A stretch of DNA of 64,000 nt from Chloroflexota bacterium (GCA_016191435.1 JACPOQ010000035.1:496001-560000), one strand, 5' to 3'; positions 35,839 to 45,243 are shown, numbered from the stretch's first letter. Made by a program: numbers and translations. The notes: generated from the letters alone by a model not told the origin.

Positions 35839-37620
35839 CTATCCCGCGGCCGGCCGGCCCGCGTCGTGGAACACCTGCAGGCCAAGCTCGCGCAACTGCG
35901 CGTCGTCCACCGGCGACGGCGCGCTCATAAGCGGGTCTGCGCCAGAGGACGCCTTCGGGAACGCGATCACGTCGCGGATGTTCTCGGTGCCCACGAGTTG
36001 CATCACCAGCCGGTCAATGCCCATGCCCACCCCGCCCATCGGCGGCGCCCCGAACTCCAGTGCATCGAGCAGCACGCCGAAGCGGTCCTGCATCTCCTCG
36101 CGGGTGTAGTTCATCAGCCCCAGCACCTTCTCCTGGGCGGCGCGGTTGTTGAGCCGGATGCTGCCGCCGCCAACCTCCGTCCCATTGAGCGTGAGGTCGT
36201 ACTGGCGCGCGACTGCCTTACCGGGGTCTGTATCGAGCAGCCCGCGGTCCGCCTCCCGGAAGCCGCTGAACGGGTTATGGGTCGCGTCCCACCGCTCCTC
36301 GCCCGGCCGCCACTCGAGCAGCGGGAAGCCCGTGACCCACGCGAACGACAGCACGCCGTCGTCCTTGAGCCCGAGCCAGTCCCCGAGCGCATCTCGCACC
36401 TCGTGGAGCGCGCGCGCGACCACGTCCGCCGCGTCCGCCACGATGACCACCAGGTCCCCATCCCCGGCGCCCGTGAGCGACCGCACGCCCGCAATCTCTT
36501 GCTCCGTGAGGAACTTCGCGATGGGCGATCGTAGTTCGCTCCCGGCGAAGCCGATGTACGCGAGCCCCTTCGCCCCGCCCGCCCGCGCGATGGCGGTGAG
36601 CTCGTCGATCTCCTTCCGCGTCATGCCCGCTTGGCCGGGCACGCGGATCGCCTTGATTTGTCCTCCGGCCGCGAGCGCCGCTGCGAACACCTGGAACGAC
36701 GACGCCCGGAGCGGTCCCGCGATGTCCACGAATTCGAGCCCGTAGCGCAGGTCCGGCCGGTCGATGCCGTAGCGCGCCATGCAGTCGTCGTATTCCAGGC
36801 GTGGAAACGTTGTCGCTGCGAGCTTGCCGCGGCCGAACTTCTCCGCGATGCCCAGGTAGAGCTCCTCGACGAGCGCCATCACGTCCGCTTCCTCGACGAA
36901 GCTCATCTCGAGGTCCAGCTGGGTGTGCTCGGCCACACGGTTGGCGCGAAAGTCTTCGTCCCGGTAGCAACGCGCGATCTGGAAATATTTCTCGAAGCCC
37001 GCGACCATCAGCAACTCTTTCAGGACCTGCGGCGATTGCGGCAACGCGAAGAACTGCCCGGGTTTCTGCCGCGATGGCACCAGGAAGTCGCGCGCCCCTT
37101 CGGGGGTGGACTTAATCAGCGTTGGCGTCTCGATTTCGATGAAGCCGCGCTCGCTCAGGAACTCCCGCATGTAGCGCACGACCTCGTGGCGCAGGCGGAT
37201 GACGCTCGCGACCTCCGGCCGCCGCAGGTCCAGGTAGCGGTACTTCAACCGCAGTTGCTCGTCCACGTCGGCGGGTTCGTTGATATAGAACGGCGGAGTC
37301 TGCGCTTCGTTGATCACCGTGCACGTAGCCGGGATGATCTCGACGTCGCCCGTGGCGATCAGTTTATTCACCGCCGCGTCGCTTCGCGGCCGAACTTCGC
37401 CCTCGACGGCGATCACCCACTCCGGCCGCACCCGGTGCGCGACCTCGTGCGCGGCCGCCTGCTCGGGGCTAAAGACCACCTGCACGATTCCGTGGGAATC
37501 CCGCAGGTCGATAAAAATCAGCCCGCCGTGATCGCGGCGGCGATGTACCCAGCCCGCCAGCCGCACGCGCCGGCCGGCATCAGCGGCGCGAAGATCGCCG
37601 CAATACGTGTCCTTTAGCAT
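35839..37620 (-). CDS. aspS: Aspartyl-tRNA synthetase
   Basis: 593 residues, bacterial length including the GAD insertion domain ([19 protein letters not shown]). The N-terminal OB fold ([22 protein letters not shown]) binds the anticodon. Class II motif 2 is [17 protein letters not shown] and motif 3 [13 protein letters not shown] near the C-terminus. It charges tRNA-Asp, or both Asp and Asn tRNAs if the organism uses the GatCAB route; I could not decide this. It lies 25 bases downstream of the ModE-like regulator on the same strand. Confidence 0.96.
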   Translation of the reverse strand: MLKDTYCGDLRAADAGRRVRLAGWVHRRRDHGGLIFIDLRDSHGIVQVVFSPEQAAAHEVAHRVRPEWVIAVEGEVRPRSDAAVNKLIATGDVEIIPATCTVINEAQTPPFYINEPADVDEQLRLKYRYLDLRRPEVASVIRLRHEVVRYMREFLSERGFIEIETPTLIKSTPEGARDFLVPSRQKPGQFFALPQSPQVLKELLMVAGFEKYFQIARCYRDEDFRANRVAEHTQLDLEMSFVEEADVMALVEELYLGIAEKFGRGKLAATTFPRLEYDDCMARYGIDRPDLRYGLEFVDIAGPLRASSFQVFAAALAAGGQIKAIRVPGQAGMTRKEIDELTAIARAGGAKGLAYIGFAGSELRSPIAKFLTEQEIAGVRSLTGAGDGDLVVIVADAADVVARALHEVRDALGDWLGLKDDGVLSFAWVTGFPLLEWRPGEERWDATHNPFSGFREADRGLLDTDPGKAVARQYDLTLNGTEVGGGSIRLNNRAAQEKVLGLMNYTREEMQDRFGVLLDALEFGAPPMGGVGMGIDRLVMQLVGTENIRDVIAFPKASSGADPLMSAPSPVDDAQLRELGLQVFHDAGRPAAG

Positions 37621-37645
37621 CGATCAAGCGTACCAGCGGCGCCTT

Positions 37646-38062
37646 CTACGCGCGCAGTCCCGAAGGCTCCCCCGCCGGGGGTGTAGCCTCGCCGAGCCGC
37701 GGCAGCAGCCCCGCAAACTCCTCCGCGAAGGCGCGCTCGACGTCTGCCGCAAGCCGCGCCTGGAAGCGCTGGTACGCCGCCAGCAATTCGCTCCCGATGG
37801 GCGTCAGCGACGTGTGCCCACCGCCGGCGCCCCCGACTTCCGATTCCACCAAAGGCGCGCCGAGGTTTGTCTCCAGCTCCTTCACCTTGCCCCACGCGCG
37901 GCGGTACGACAGCTTGAGTTCGCTCGCCGCCTGCGCTAGCGAGCCGGTCGCCGCCACCAGCTCCAGCAGCCGCATGCGGTAATCCGACATCACCAGGCGG
38001 CCATCCACCTCCAGCCAGAGCTTCTGGCGCGGACTGAGGCTTCCCGGCGCGCCGGCCGCCAC
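37646..38062 (-). CDS. ModE-like winged helix-turn-helix regulator (LysR-type N-terminal fold)
   Basis: 138 residues. The DNA-binding part LLELVAATGSLAQAASELKLSYRRAWGKVKELE and the wing LGAPLVESEVGGAGGGHTSLTP match the N-terminal domain of molybdate regulator ModE. The molybdate-binding TOBE domains are absent, as in many stand-alone ModE-like proteins. It may respond to molybdate or just bind DNA; no molybdate genes are nearby. The GTG at 38062 lies two bases after the stop of the methyltransferase gene, so the two form an operon. Confidence 0.85.
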   Translation of the reverse strand: MAAGAPGSLSPRQKLWLEVDGRLVMSDYRMRLLELVAATGSLAQAASELKLSYRRAWGKVKELETNLGAPLVESEVGGAGGGHTSLTPIGSELLAAYQRFQARLAADVERAFAEEFAGLLPRLGEATPPAGEPSGLRA

Positions 38063-38064
38063 GC

Positions 38065-38985
38065 TCAGACGACCTTGATGGCCGTCAGTACGAGCACGGC
38101 CGGCACATTCCGGGCCGGTTCGCCTTCCATCTCGGCGAAGCGGTCCAGCGCCGTTTCGAAGCGGTCCGATTCCGGGAACTCCTGCAGCTCAATGGTGGCC
38201 AGGCCCACGGACCCCAGCGCCGAGATCAGGTCCCCCAGTGTCCAGCTCATGTCGGATTCTTCGTCCTCGTCCTCATCGACATCTTCGTCCTCGTCCATTT
38301 CAACCGTAGCCGCCGCCGTCTCCATGCTCTCGCCCTCACCGCCTTCGTCGTCTTCGAGCTCATCCAGCATCTCGCCGCTGTCGCCCATCCCTTCTTCGTC
38401 GACGTCAGTCCAGGGCCCGAAATACGAGTTCGCCGGCGCCAGCGCCCCGCCCTCTTCTTCGAACACGAACCCGAACGGGTGCTCGTCGTAGATGACGAGC
38501 CGGCCGCCGGTCTTGAGCGCGCCTGAAATGTCGGCCGCCCAGTCGGCGATGTTGTCGAGCCAGGAAATGACGCCGAAGCCGCTGTAGACCGCGTCGAAGC
38601 TGCCGTCGCGCAACTCATCGGGCACCGCCGCGCCGTCATTCTCGACAAAATCGATGCCAACGCCCGCGGCCGTTGCGAGCTCCTGGGCGCGCTCCAGTGC
38701 TTCCCCGGTATCGACCGCGGCCACCCGCGCGCCGAGGTTGAACAGCGAGAGCGCTTCTTCGCCGGTGCCGCATTCGAGCACGAGCACGCGCTTGCCATCG
38801 ACATCGCCGAGCGCGTGCATCTCCGCCTCCGAGAACACCACGCCGCCGTTCGCGTAAAACTCGGGGTCGATTTCGGTCGCTTCGAGGTCTATCGGTTCGA
38901 GGCCGGCAGCGTCCCCCTCGGCCGGGGTGGCCGCGCCGTTGTCCGGGGCTCCCAACGGCTTCAGCGGTGTTTGTTCGTCAGCCAC
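38065..38985 (-). CDS. Class I SAM-dependent methyltransferase with acidic insertion
   Basis: 306 residues from the GTG at 38985, chosen because GGGAGG lies six bases upstream. SAM-binding motif I is RVLVLECGTGEEALSL and a motif II/III region SFDAVYSGFGVISWL follows. Between the core and the last strands there is an insertion of ~50 residues rich in Asp/Glu (DELEDDEGGEGE and DEDEDVDEDEDEESD). The closing segment SWTLGDLISALGSVGLATIEL is typical of small-molecule methyltransferases. Substrate unknown. Confidence 0.82.
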   Translation of the reverse strand: MADEQTPLKPLGAPDNGAATPAEGDAAGLEPIDLEATEIDPEFYANGGVVFSEAEMHALGDVDGKRVLVLECGTGEEALSLFNLGARVAAVDTGEALERAQELATAAGVGIDFVENDGAAVPDELRDGSFDAVYSGFGVISWLDNIADWAADISGALKTGGRLVIYDEHPFGFVFEEEGGALAPANSYFGPWTDVDEEGMGDSGEMLDELEDDEGGEGESMETAAATVEMDEDEDVDEDEDEESDMSWTLGDLISALGSVGLATIELQEFPESDRFETALDRFAEMEGEPARNVPAVLVLTAIKVV

Positions 38986-39100
38986 GGCAGGCCTCCCGCG
39001 CGCAGAGGCGCACGCCTGAAGACTATCACGCCCGTCCGCCCGCGCATGCCCCGGCATCCCCGGCGCGGCGTGGAATCGCGATTCGAAGATCGCGAATCCG

Positions 39101-39814
39101 CTACCGGCTGGCGTTCAGCGCCCCGCGCGTGCTCTGGAACGGCATCACGTGGGCGTAGTCGTTGATAGTCAGCACCTCTCGCCGCGTATCCGCCCCCCGG
39201 ATGACCGTGATCGACGTGTGGTGCACCGAGACGATGTGGTCGTACGCGGACTTGAACAGCGTGCTCAGGTACCCGTTAATCACGCCTCCGTGGCACGCTA
39301 CCACCACCCGCTGCCCCAGGTTCGCCGTGATGATGCCGTCGATGGCGCGAACGACGCGCGCTTTGAAGGCGTCGGCGTCCTCGCAATACGGGTACGCCGT
39401 GTGCTTTTTCGTCGCCGAGACTTCGCGATAGATAGCGATCAGTTCGTCCCGCGAAAAGATGTCCAGCAGCCCCTTGTCCTGCGGCGCATGCCGCCAGAGG
39501 TCGATTTCGCTGAGTTCCGGCATGATCCGCGGCTCGAGGCCGTGGTGTTTGGCCACCTCTATCGCCGTGTTGTGCGCGCGCTGCATCGGGCTGCAGTACA
39601 CCGCCCCCAGCCGCGCCGTCGCGAGGCGTTCGCCCACCGCCACCGCCTGCTTCCACCCCATCTCCGAAAGCGGCGCGTCCAGCGCCTCGCCGAGCGGGAT
39701 GTTTTCGCGGAACTGCTGCTCGCCGTGGCGCACCAACAGCACCTCGCACATCCCATCAAACGACGCCACGAATGGGTCCTCGAGGTCCACCGAGCGCACG
39801 CGCTTCGCCGCCAT
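39101..39814 (-). CDS. Histidine phosphatase superfamily (phosphoglycerate mutase-like) protein
   Basis: 237 residues. The phospho-acceptor is in LLVRHGEQQF near residue 28 (RHG motif) and the second catalytic histidine in VVVACHGGVING near residue 170. Phosphatases of this group act on sugar phosphates, nucleotides or phosphoproteins. The ATG at 39814 overlaps the stop of the MarR gene (TGATG), so the two are coupled. Confidence 0.9.
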   Translation of the reverse strand: MAAKRVRSVDLEDPFVASFDGMCEVLLVRHGEQQFRENIPLGEALDAPLSEMGWKQAVAVGERLATARLGAVYCSPMQRAHNTAIEVAKHHGLEPRIMPELSEIDLWRHAPQDKGLLDIFSRDELIAIYREVSATKKHTAYPYCEDADAFKARVVRAIDGIITANLGQRVVVACHGGVINGYLSTLFKSAYDHIVSVHHTSITVIRGADTRREVLTINDYAHVMPFQSTRGALNASR

Positions 39815-40311
39815 CAGTTGCTCCCCGGCATTGCGACAATCGCGAGGTTCGGTTCCACCTGCGAAACGAACCGGCTGGCCGCAATGAACGCTTTCAGGCC
39901 CCTGATCAGCGCCTCCAGGTCCACGTGGTTCATCTCGATCAGGATCCGCCGCGTGAACACCTCGTTCCCACGCTCCAGGCGCCCGCAGGCCTGTTCACCA
40001 TGGGCGGTCAGGTGGTTGCGGACGAGCCTTCGGTCGCTCTCATCGTCCTCACGCCGCATCAGGTCCAGCTTTACCAGCCGGTCGACAATACCCGAAATGG
40101 TCGGCGGCGTGACGGAGAGCCGTGTCGCCAGCTCGCCCGCGGTCACGCCCGGCGTTTCGCGCGTGAGAAACAGCACTCGCAGCTGCGCTGTCGTCAGCCC
40201 GAGCTCCGCCCACGCCCGGAACCGCAGCGGATCGAACGTCGCCATCGATTCGCCCAGCAGCCGGACCGCGGAATCGACCGCGTGTTCAGAAGTGACAGGT
40301 GCCTGTCCCAT
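39814..40311 (-). CDS. MarR family transcriptional regulator
   Basis: 165 residues. The winged helix region is LTTAQLRVLFLTRETPGVTAGELATRLSVTPPTISGIVDRLVKLDLMRREDDESDRRLV, with the MarR signature D-E-S-D-R-R. MarR proteins are dimeric regulators released by small ligands. It is co-transcribed with a histidine phosphatase and divergent from the MidA-like gene. A palindrome 15 bases before its start may be its own operator. Confidence 0.93.
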   Translation of the reverse strand: MGQAPVTSEHAVDSAVRLLGESMATFDPLRFRAWAELGLTTAQLRVLFLTRETPGVTAGELATRLSVTPPTISGIVDRLVKLDLMRREDDESDRRLVRNHLTAHGEQACGRLERGNEVFTRRILIEMNHVDLEALIRGLKAFIAASRFVSQVEPNLAIVAMPGSN

Positions 40312-40325
40312 CTCTTTCGCCCCAC

Positions 40326-40338
40326 ACGAACATTTCGT
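40326..40338. promoter_or_regulatory. Candidate MarR operator
   Basis: ACGAA-CAT-TTCGT, a perfect 5-bp inverted repeat, in the 119-base gap between the divergent MarR and MidA-like genes. The placement fits autoregulation, but the site is short and unproven. Confidence 0.35.
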
Positions 40339-40430
40339 CCAATCCTACTCTACGCCGCCGTCACAAGCAGGTGCGCCTTCGCGACCGGGGGTGGCTGTGC
40401 CACTCCACTTCGCTGGGTGAAACTGGATCC

Positions 40431-41507
40431 ATGCCACTCGACCTCGACCCGGGGACAGCTGCCCTCGGCAACGCCCGCCTGGTACGCGCCATCGCCGACG
40501 AGATGGCGGGCGCTGCCATGCCGTTCGAGCGCTTCATGGAGCTTGCGCTGTACCACCCCGAGTTCGGGTATTACCGCCGGCGCGGGCGCATCGGGCCGCA
40601 GGGCGACTTCCTCACCAGCCCGGTCATCCACCCGATGTTCGGTTGGGCCGTGGCCGCCTGGTGCCGCGACGCCTGGGACCGCCTCGGCCGCCCGTCCCCG
40701 TTTACGATCTTCGAACCCGGCGCCGGCGAGGGGGCCCTCGCGACATCCATCCTCGATTGGGCCGAAGGCCGTACCGACGGTTTCCGTGAAGCCCTCCGCT
40801 ATGTCGCCATCGAACCCAATGCCGGCGGCAGCGATACGCGCGTCGAGTGGGTGGCGGGGCCCGTCCCGCCCGCCGCGGCGGGCGTTGCCGTCTGCAACGA
40901 GCTCTTCGACGCGCTCCCCGTCCGCGTCTTCGAAGCCGGCGAGCGCGGGCCGGTCGAAGTCGGCGTGCGCTGGGACGGCGAGCGCTTCGTGGAGGCGCGG
41001 CTGGGCGTCGTCACCATCGATGACGCGCCCGCGGCCGGCCGCTTCGAAGTGAACCCGCACGCCTACGCTGCGATGCAGTCGTTGTGCAGCCTGGTCGAAC
41101 GCGGCGCCGTCCTCGCCTTCGATTACGGCTACCCCCAGGACGAGTTGTGGGCGCCCTGGCGGACCAACGGCACGCTCCTCTGCTTCTACCGTCACACCGC
41201 CCACGAGGACCCGTACGTGCACGTCGGCGAGCAGGACATCACGGCGCACGTGAACTTCTCCGAGCTCGCGTCCGCGGCCCACGAGGAAGGCTTCGAAGTC
41301 CACGGTCCCATCAGCCAGGCGCAGTTCCTGGCGGCGATGGGCGCAGGTTCGCTCGTCGAAGCTGCGCGCGGCGACATGGCCGAATATTTCGCCCGCCGCA
41401 GCGCCTACACCACCCTCACCGATACGGCCGGGCTCGGGCGCGTGCGCGTGCTCGCCGGCGCCCGCGGCCTGCCGGGCCTGCCACCAGGATTCGAGGAGAC
41501 TCCATGA
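40431..41507 (+). CDS. MidA/NDUFAF7-type SAM-dependent methyltransferase (DUF185)
   Basis: 358 residues from the ATG at 40431. It has the family's opening (MELALYHPEFGYYRRRGRIG, then GDFLTSPVIHPMFG) and SAM site (TIFEPGAGEGALA), followed by CNELFDALPVRVFE. The mitochondrial homologue NDUFAF7 methylates an arginine of a complex I subunit; bacterial members are assumed to modify proteins as well. The upstream part of the open frame has no ribosome-binding site. Its stop overlaps the start of the peroxiredoxin gene (ATGA). Confidence 0.9.
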   Translation: MPLDLDPGTAALGNARLVRAIADEMAGAAMPFERFMELALYHPEFGYYRRRGRIGPQGDFLTSPVIHPMFGWAVAAWCRDAWDRLGRPSPFTIFEPGAGEGALATSILDWAEGRTDGFREALRYVAIEPNAGGSDTRVEWVAGPVPPAAAGVAVCNELFDALPVRVFEAGERGPVEVGVRWDGERFVEARLGVVTIDDAPAAGRFEVNPHAYAAMQSLCSLVERGAVLAFDYGYPQDELWAPWRTNGTLLCFYRHTAHEDPYVHVGEQDITAHVNFSELASAAHEEGFEVHGPISQAQFLAAMGAGSLVEAARGDMAEYFARRSAYTTLTDTAGLGRVRVLAGARGLPGLPPGFEETP

Positions 41508-42010
41508 CCAGCGAACCCCCGCCCGCCGTCGTCACCCGCCCTCAGCCGATTGCGCCGGGGGATATCGCCCCCACCTTCGAACTTCCAGCAGTAACGGCCG
41601 ACGGCAGCGAAGTCACCGTCTCTCTCGCGGACACCCTCGAAGCTGGCCCCGTGCTGCTGGTGTTCTACCAGGACGACGGCATGCCCATCTGCACCAGCGA
41701 ACTGAAGGTTTTTGCCCAGGAGTTCGAGACCCTCCGCGATGGTGGCGTGCAGGTGTTCGGGGTCAACACCAACGGCACCGGCTCGCACCAGCGGTTCCAG
41801 GAGCGCGACCACTTCCCCTTCCCGCTCATCTCCGATTTCCACGCCGAAGTCGTGAAGCCCTACGGGCTCTGGGATGCTGATGAAGGCAAGTCCCGCCGCG
41901 CCCTTGTCGTCATCGGCCGGGACGGCCGCGTCCAGTACGTGCAGCCGCACTACAACCCCGGAAACGTGAACGCGCTCGTCGAAGTTTTCCAGGCCCTCGG
42001 GCTCGTTTAG
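41504..42010 (+). CDS. Peroxiredoxin (AhpC/TSA family, Bcp-like)
   Basis: 168 residues with a thioredoxin fold: APTFELPAVTADGSEVTVSL, then the peroxidatic Cys63 in YQDDGMPICTSELKVF. The usual Pro and Thr/Ser neighbours of the active site are present with the pattern P-I-C-T-S-E. No obvious resolving Cys follows, so it is probably a 1-Cys type. It reduces peroxides with thiol donors. GAGGAGACTCC precedes the ATG, which overlaps the MidA-like stop. Its stop overlaps that of the convergent PD-(D/E)XK-like ORF by four bases. Confidence 0.9.
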   Translation: MTSEPPPAVVTRPQPIAPGDIAPTFELPAVTADGSEVTVSLADTLEAGPVLLVFYQDDGMPICTSELKVFAQEFETLRDGGVQVFGVNTNGTGSHQRFQERDHFPFPLISDFHAEVVKPYGLWDADEGKSRRALVVIGRDGRVQYVQPHYNPGNVNALVEVFQALGLV

Positions 42011-42735
42011 TCCGGCAGATAGACCAGTCGCGGCCTCCGGAATCCTCTGCGCCCTTGGACAAGCACCAGCCCAACATGCGCGGCTTGGGCGCATCTGAGT
42101 CCATACGACTCCATCTCCCAAGTGCCGCGATGTTGGGTGCCGAGGTCGAATCCTTCGACCTCGACGTAGACAATGTGTTCGTCCGCGCCGGTTGTCCGCG
42201 CGAACTTGACGGCGGCGTTCGCGATACCGTCGGCCAGTTTCTTCAGTGCGGTCTCGTGCAGCGGCCTCATGTCAGAAGCAGCACGTACTGCGAAGCCCTC
42301 GGACTCTGCAGCCTGCAACATTACGTTCCGGGCCGCCTTTTCGGTATCGCCGTAATGAATCGTTTTCGCTTCGACTCGGGCAACACCCGGTACGACCAAA
42401 TCCGGCATCCCTTCATCGAAGCAAAATTGCGGGGCACCCAGACATGCAACATCCGCTGCCCATGCGAAGGCCTCGGCCTCGGTGAATACGTCTATGAGGC
42501 GATCATCATGTTGCGGATGGTGTGCCCTGGACATGGGATGTTCCGCTCGGAATCTACGAAAGAGACCGTCGATGCCGTTGTGGTCCGAAACGATGCGAAT
42601 GACATCAGCGTACGCGTCGTAGTTTCCTGCGATGGCAGCGGAGACCCTGCAGTCGTCGGGCAACTGCGGCCACCCTGGAAAACAAGCATCCAGGAGTGCG
42701 GACAAGACCGTCTGCTGTTCGATTTGTGCAAGCAC
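42007..42735 (-). CDS. Hypothetical protein with PD-(D/E)XK nuclease-like motif
   Basis: About 242 residues from a GTG at 42735; the exact start is uncertain. I do not recognise the family. The central segment MPDLVVPGVARVEAKTI gives P-D-x9-E-x-K, the spacing of PD-(D/E)XK nuclease active sites, near residues 128-144. It is followed by a helical region and EHIVYVEVEGFDLGTQ, compatible with a restriction-endonuclease-like fold. Codon use is less GC-biased than the flanking genes. It begins five bases after the E2 stop but has no functional link to that operon, and it overlaps the convergent peroxiredoxin gene. It may be an acquired gene. Confidence 0.55.
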   Translation of the reverse strand: MLAQIEQQTVLSALLDACFPGWPQLPDDCRVSAAIAGNYDAYADVIRIVSDHNGIDGLFRRFRAEHPMSRAHHPQHDDRLIDVFTEAEAFAWAADVACLGAPQFCFDEGMPDLVVPGVARVEAKTIHYGDTEKAARNVMLQAAESEGFAVRAASDMRPLHETALKKLADGIANAAVKFARTTGADEHIVYVEVEGFDLGTQHRGTWEMESYGLRCAQAAHVGLVLVQGRRGFRRPRLVYLPD

Positions 42736-42740
42736 AGACC

Positions 42741-44177
42741 CTACAACGCCAGGCTCACCGGGTTCTCGAGGAACCCCTGTATCTCTTTGATGAAGCGCGC
42801 GCCTTCGGCCCCGTCGCTCACCCGGTGGTCCGCGCTGAGCGCGATTTTCATCATCTCCCGCGCGACCACCTCCCCGTCCCGCACCACCGCCTGTGGCATC
42901 ACCGTGCCCACCCCGAGGATCGCCGCCTGGGGCGGATTGATGATCCCGATGAGCGCTTCCACGCCGTAGGCCCCGAGGTTGGTGATGGTGAATGTGCCCG
43001 CGCTGTACTCCTCCGCGTGCAGATGGCCGCTCTTCGCGCGCTCCACCAGCTCCTTGGATTCGCGCGCGATCTGGCCCAGCGTCTTCCCACCGCAATGCAG
43101 GATCGCCGGAGCGATCAGCCCTTCCTCCAGCGCGATGCCAATATCGATGTTGATCGCGTCGTGGTACACCAGGCCGTTTTCGTGGAACTCGGCGTTGAAC
43201 TTCGGGTGCCGCTCCAGCGCCAGCGCGCACGCTTTCACGATCAGGTCGTTCACACTCACCCGTTGCTCTTCGCTGGCGCTGCCGTTGATCTGCTTGCGAA
43301 ACGCCATCGCATCGGTCATGTCGATGTCGAGCGTCAGGTAGTAGTGCGGCTGCGTCTGCTTGGACTGCGTCATACGCCGCGCGATCGCCTGCCGCATGCG
43401 CGAGAGCGTCTGCTGGCCGGCCACGACCGGCCGCTGGGCGACCGCCCGTGACGGGATGGCTTCCTGCGGCGCCGGGCGCGCAGGGACGGGCGCCGGCGGC
43501 GTCGGTGCGCCGGTTGCTTCCTGCCGGTGGCTGGCAAGGGCCGCCTCCACGTCTCGCCGCAGGATGCGCCCATCCGGGCCGCTGCCCTGCAGTCTCTCGA
43601 TCTCGATGCCCGCGTCGCTGGCAATCCGCCGCGCCACCGGCGAGATGCGTGTCCGCGCTCCGCCTTCCGCGGCGGGGGCCGCCGGCGCCGCCGCCGATGC
43701 CTTCCCGCCGGTCCCTGCTGGCTCCTTCTCGCCGGCTGCCGGGGGCGTCAGCTCTTCGTGCTCTGCTTCCTCTTCGACGGCGGGTGGCGGCGCCTTTGCC
43801 GCCGAGTCCTGCGCTACGTCGCCTGTCACCCCCGCTGCAGCCGGCTGCGGCGACTCGGCCTGCGGCTCGACACTTCGGCGCGCGGGCGTCTCCGCCGCTT
43901 GCTTCCGCGGCGCCGGCACCTGCTCGGGCATTTCCTCGCCATCGGCACCCAGCACGGCGATGACCTCACCGACCGGCACCGTCTCGCCTTCACCGACAAT
44001 CTGCTTGCGCATGATCCCGCTCTCGAACGCCTCGAGTTCGACCGTCGCCTTGTCGGTTTCGATCTCGGCGATGATCTCGCCGCGGTTCACCAGGTCGCCG
44101 ACCTGCTTCACCCAGCGCACGACCGTGCCCTCGGTCATGTCCGCCCCCATCTGGGGCATGGTTACTTCGACGGCCAC
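42741..44177 (-). CDS. pdhC: Dihydrolipoamide acyltransferase (E2) of a 2-oxo acid dehydrogenase complex
   Basis: 478 residues. One N-terminal lipoyl domain has Lys43 in EIETDKATVELEAF. A long Pro/Ala/Glu linker leads to a peripheral subunit-binding domain (RISPVARRIASDAGIEIERL), a second linker and the catalytic core with SADHRVSDGAEGARF (H-R-x-x-D-G motif). It transfers the acyl group to CoA and forms the core of the complex. The GTG start at 44177 follows GGAGAG; earlier parts of the open frame are not supported. It is the last enzyme gene of the lpd-E1alpha-E1beta-E2 operon. Pyruvate is likely, but branched-chain 2-oxo acids or acetoin cannot be excluded. Confidence 0.93.
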   Translation of the reverse strand: MAVEVTMPQMGADMTEGTVVRWVKQVGDLVNRGEIIAEIETDKATVELEAFESGIMRKQIVGEGETVPVGEVIAVLGADGEEMPEQVPAPRKQAAETPARRSVEPQAESPQPAAAGVTGDVAQDSAAKAPPPAVEEEAEHEELTPPAAGEKEPAGTGGKASAAAPAAPAAEGGARTRISPVARRIASDAGIEIERLQGSGPDGRILRRDVEAALASHRQEATGAPTPPAPVPARPAPQEAIPSRAVAQRPVVAGQQTLSRMRQAIARRMTQSKQTQPHYYLTLDIDMTDAMAFRKQINGSASEEQRVSVNDLIVKACALALERHPKFNAEFHENGLVYHDAINIDIGIALEEGLIAPAILHCGGKTLGQIARESKELVERAKSGHLHAEEYSAGTFTITNLGAYGVEALIGIINPPQAAILGVGTVMPQAVVRDGEVVAREMMKIALSADHRVSDGAEGARFIKEIQGFLENPVSLAL

Positions 44178-44265
44178 GGGTCTCTCCTGTCCTGCACGGC
44201 GCCCTGCATCCCCACGGCCGCCAACCACCCAAACCGCCGCGTGCTGTCCTGTTTGTAGAGCCTGC

Positions 44266-45243
44266 CTAGAGCATCGCGAGGACGGCTTCGACGACGTCCT
44301 CTTCCGATGGCAGCGCGGCGAACTCCAGGTTCCGATTGTAGGGCATCGGTACGTCCTTGCCCGAGACGCGCGCCACCGGCGCATCCAGCCAATCGAAAGC
44401 GCGCTCCATGATCTGTGCGCTCAACTCCGCCCCGAAGCCGCCGAACCTCCAGTCGTCCTCGACGATCACCGCCCGGTTCGTCTTCTTCACGGACTGCACC
44501 ACCGTCTCGATATCCAGCGGCCGCAGCGTGCGGAGGTCGATCACCTCGGCGCTCAGCTCTTCCTGCTCTTCCAACAGCTTCGCCGCGCGGATCGCCTGGT
44601 GCACGCTGCCGCTATAGCCGATGACGGTCACATCGGTGCCCTCCTGCAGCACGCTCGCCTTCCCGAATTCGATGAGGAAGTCCGGGTCGTCCGGGACTTC
44701 GCCCTTCGTCCCGTAGAGCGCGGCGTGCTCGATGAAAATCACCGGGTTCTCATCGCGGAACGCGCGCTTCAGCAGGCCCTTGGCATCCGCGGCGTTCGAA
44801 GGGCACACCACCTTCAGGCCCGGGAAATGAGCGTACATGCCTTCGAGGCTGTGGCTGTGCGTGGCGCCCAGCTGGCTCCCACCGCCGCTCGCCATGCGGA
44901 TCACGATCGGCACGTTGAACTGCCCGCCGCTCATGTACGAAAACTTCGAAGCGTTGTTGATGATCTGGTCGATACCGACGAAGCTGAAGTTGATGGTCAT
45001 GATTTCGACCATCGGCCGCAGCCCGCCAAGCGCCGCGCCGATGCCGGCCCCGAGGATGCCGGATTCCGCGATCGGCGTGTCCCTCACCCGTTCGGGCCCG
45101 AACTCCGTCTGCAGCCCGCGCGTGACGGCGTAGGAGCCGCCGTAGCCGCCGATGTCCTCGCCCATGAGGAACACACGCTCATCGCGCAGCATCTCCTCAC
45201 GCAGGGCATCGTGCAGGGCGTCGCGCATGCGCATCTCAGCCAT
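44266..45243 (-). CDS. pdhB: Pyruvate (2-oxo acid) dehydrogenase E1 component, beta subunit
   Basis: 325 residues, the standard E1-beta length. It starts EMRMRDALHDALREEMLRDERVFLMGEDIGGYGG and contains the transketolase central fold (VRDTPIAESGILGAGIGAALGGLRP) and C-terminal domain (EVIDLRTLRPLDIETVVQSVKKTNR). With E1-alpha it forms the thiamine diphosphate-dependent decarboxylase. AAGGAGAA precedes the ATG, which overlaps the end of the E1-alpha gene by eight bases. Confidence 0.95.
   Translation of the reverse strand: MAEMRMRDALHDALREEMLRDERVFLMGEDIGGYGGSYAVTRGLQTEFGPERVRDTPIAESGILGAGIGAALGGLRPMVEIMTINFSFVGIDQIINNASKFSYMSGGQFNVPIVIRMASGGGSQLGATHSHSLEGMYAHFPGLKVVCPSNAADAKGLLKRAFRDENPVIFIEHAALYGTKGEVPDDPDFLIEFGKASVLQEGTDVTVIGYSGSVHQAIRAAKLLEEQEELSAEVIDLRTLRPLDIETVVQSVKKTNRAVIVEDDWRFGGFGAELSAQIMERAFDWLDAPVARVSGKDVPMPYNRNLEFAALPSEEDVVEAVLAML

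Noticed and set aside
34804-36534. 576-codon plus-strand frame across dppA and aspS
   Set aside because: It is antisense to two clearly identified genes and has no domain pattern.
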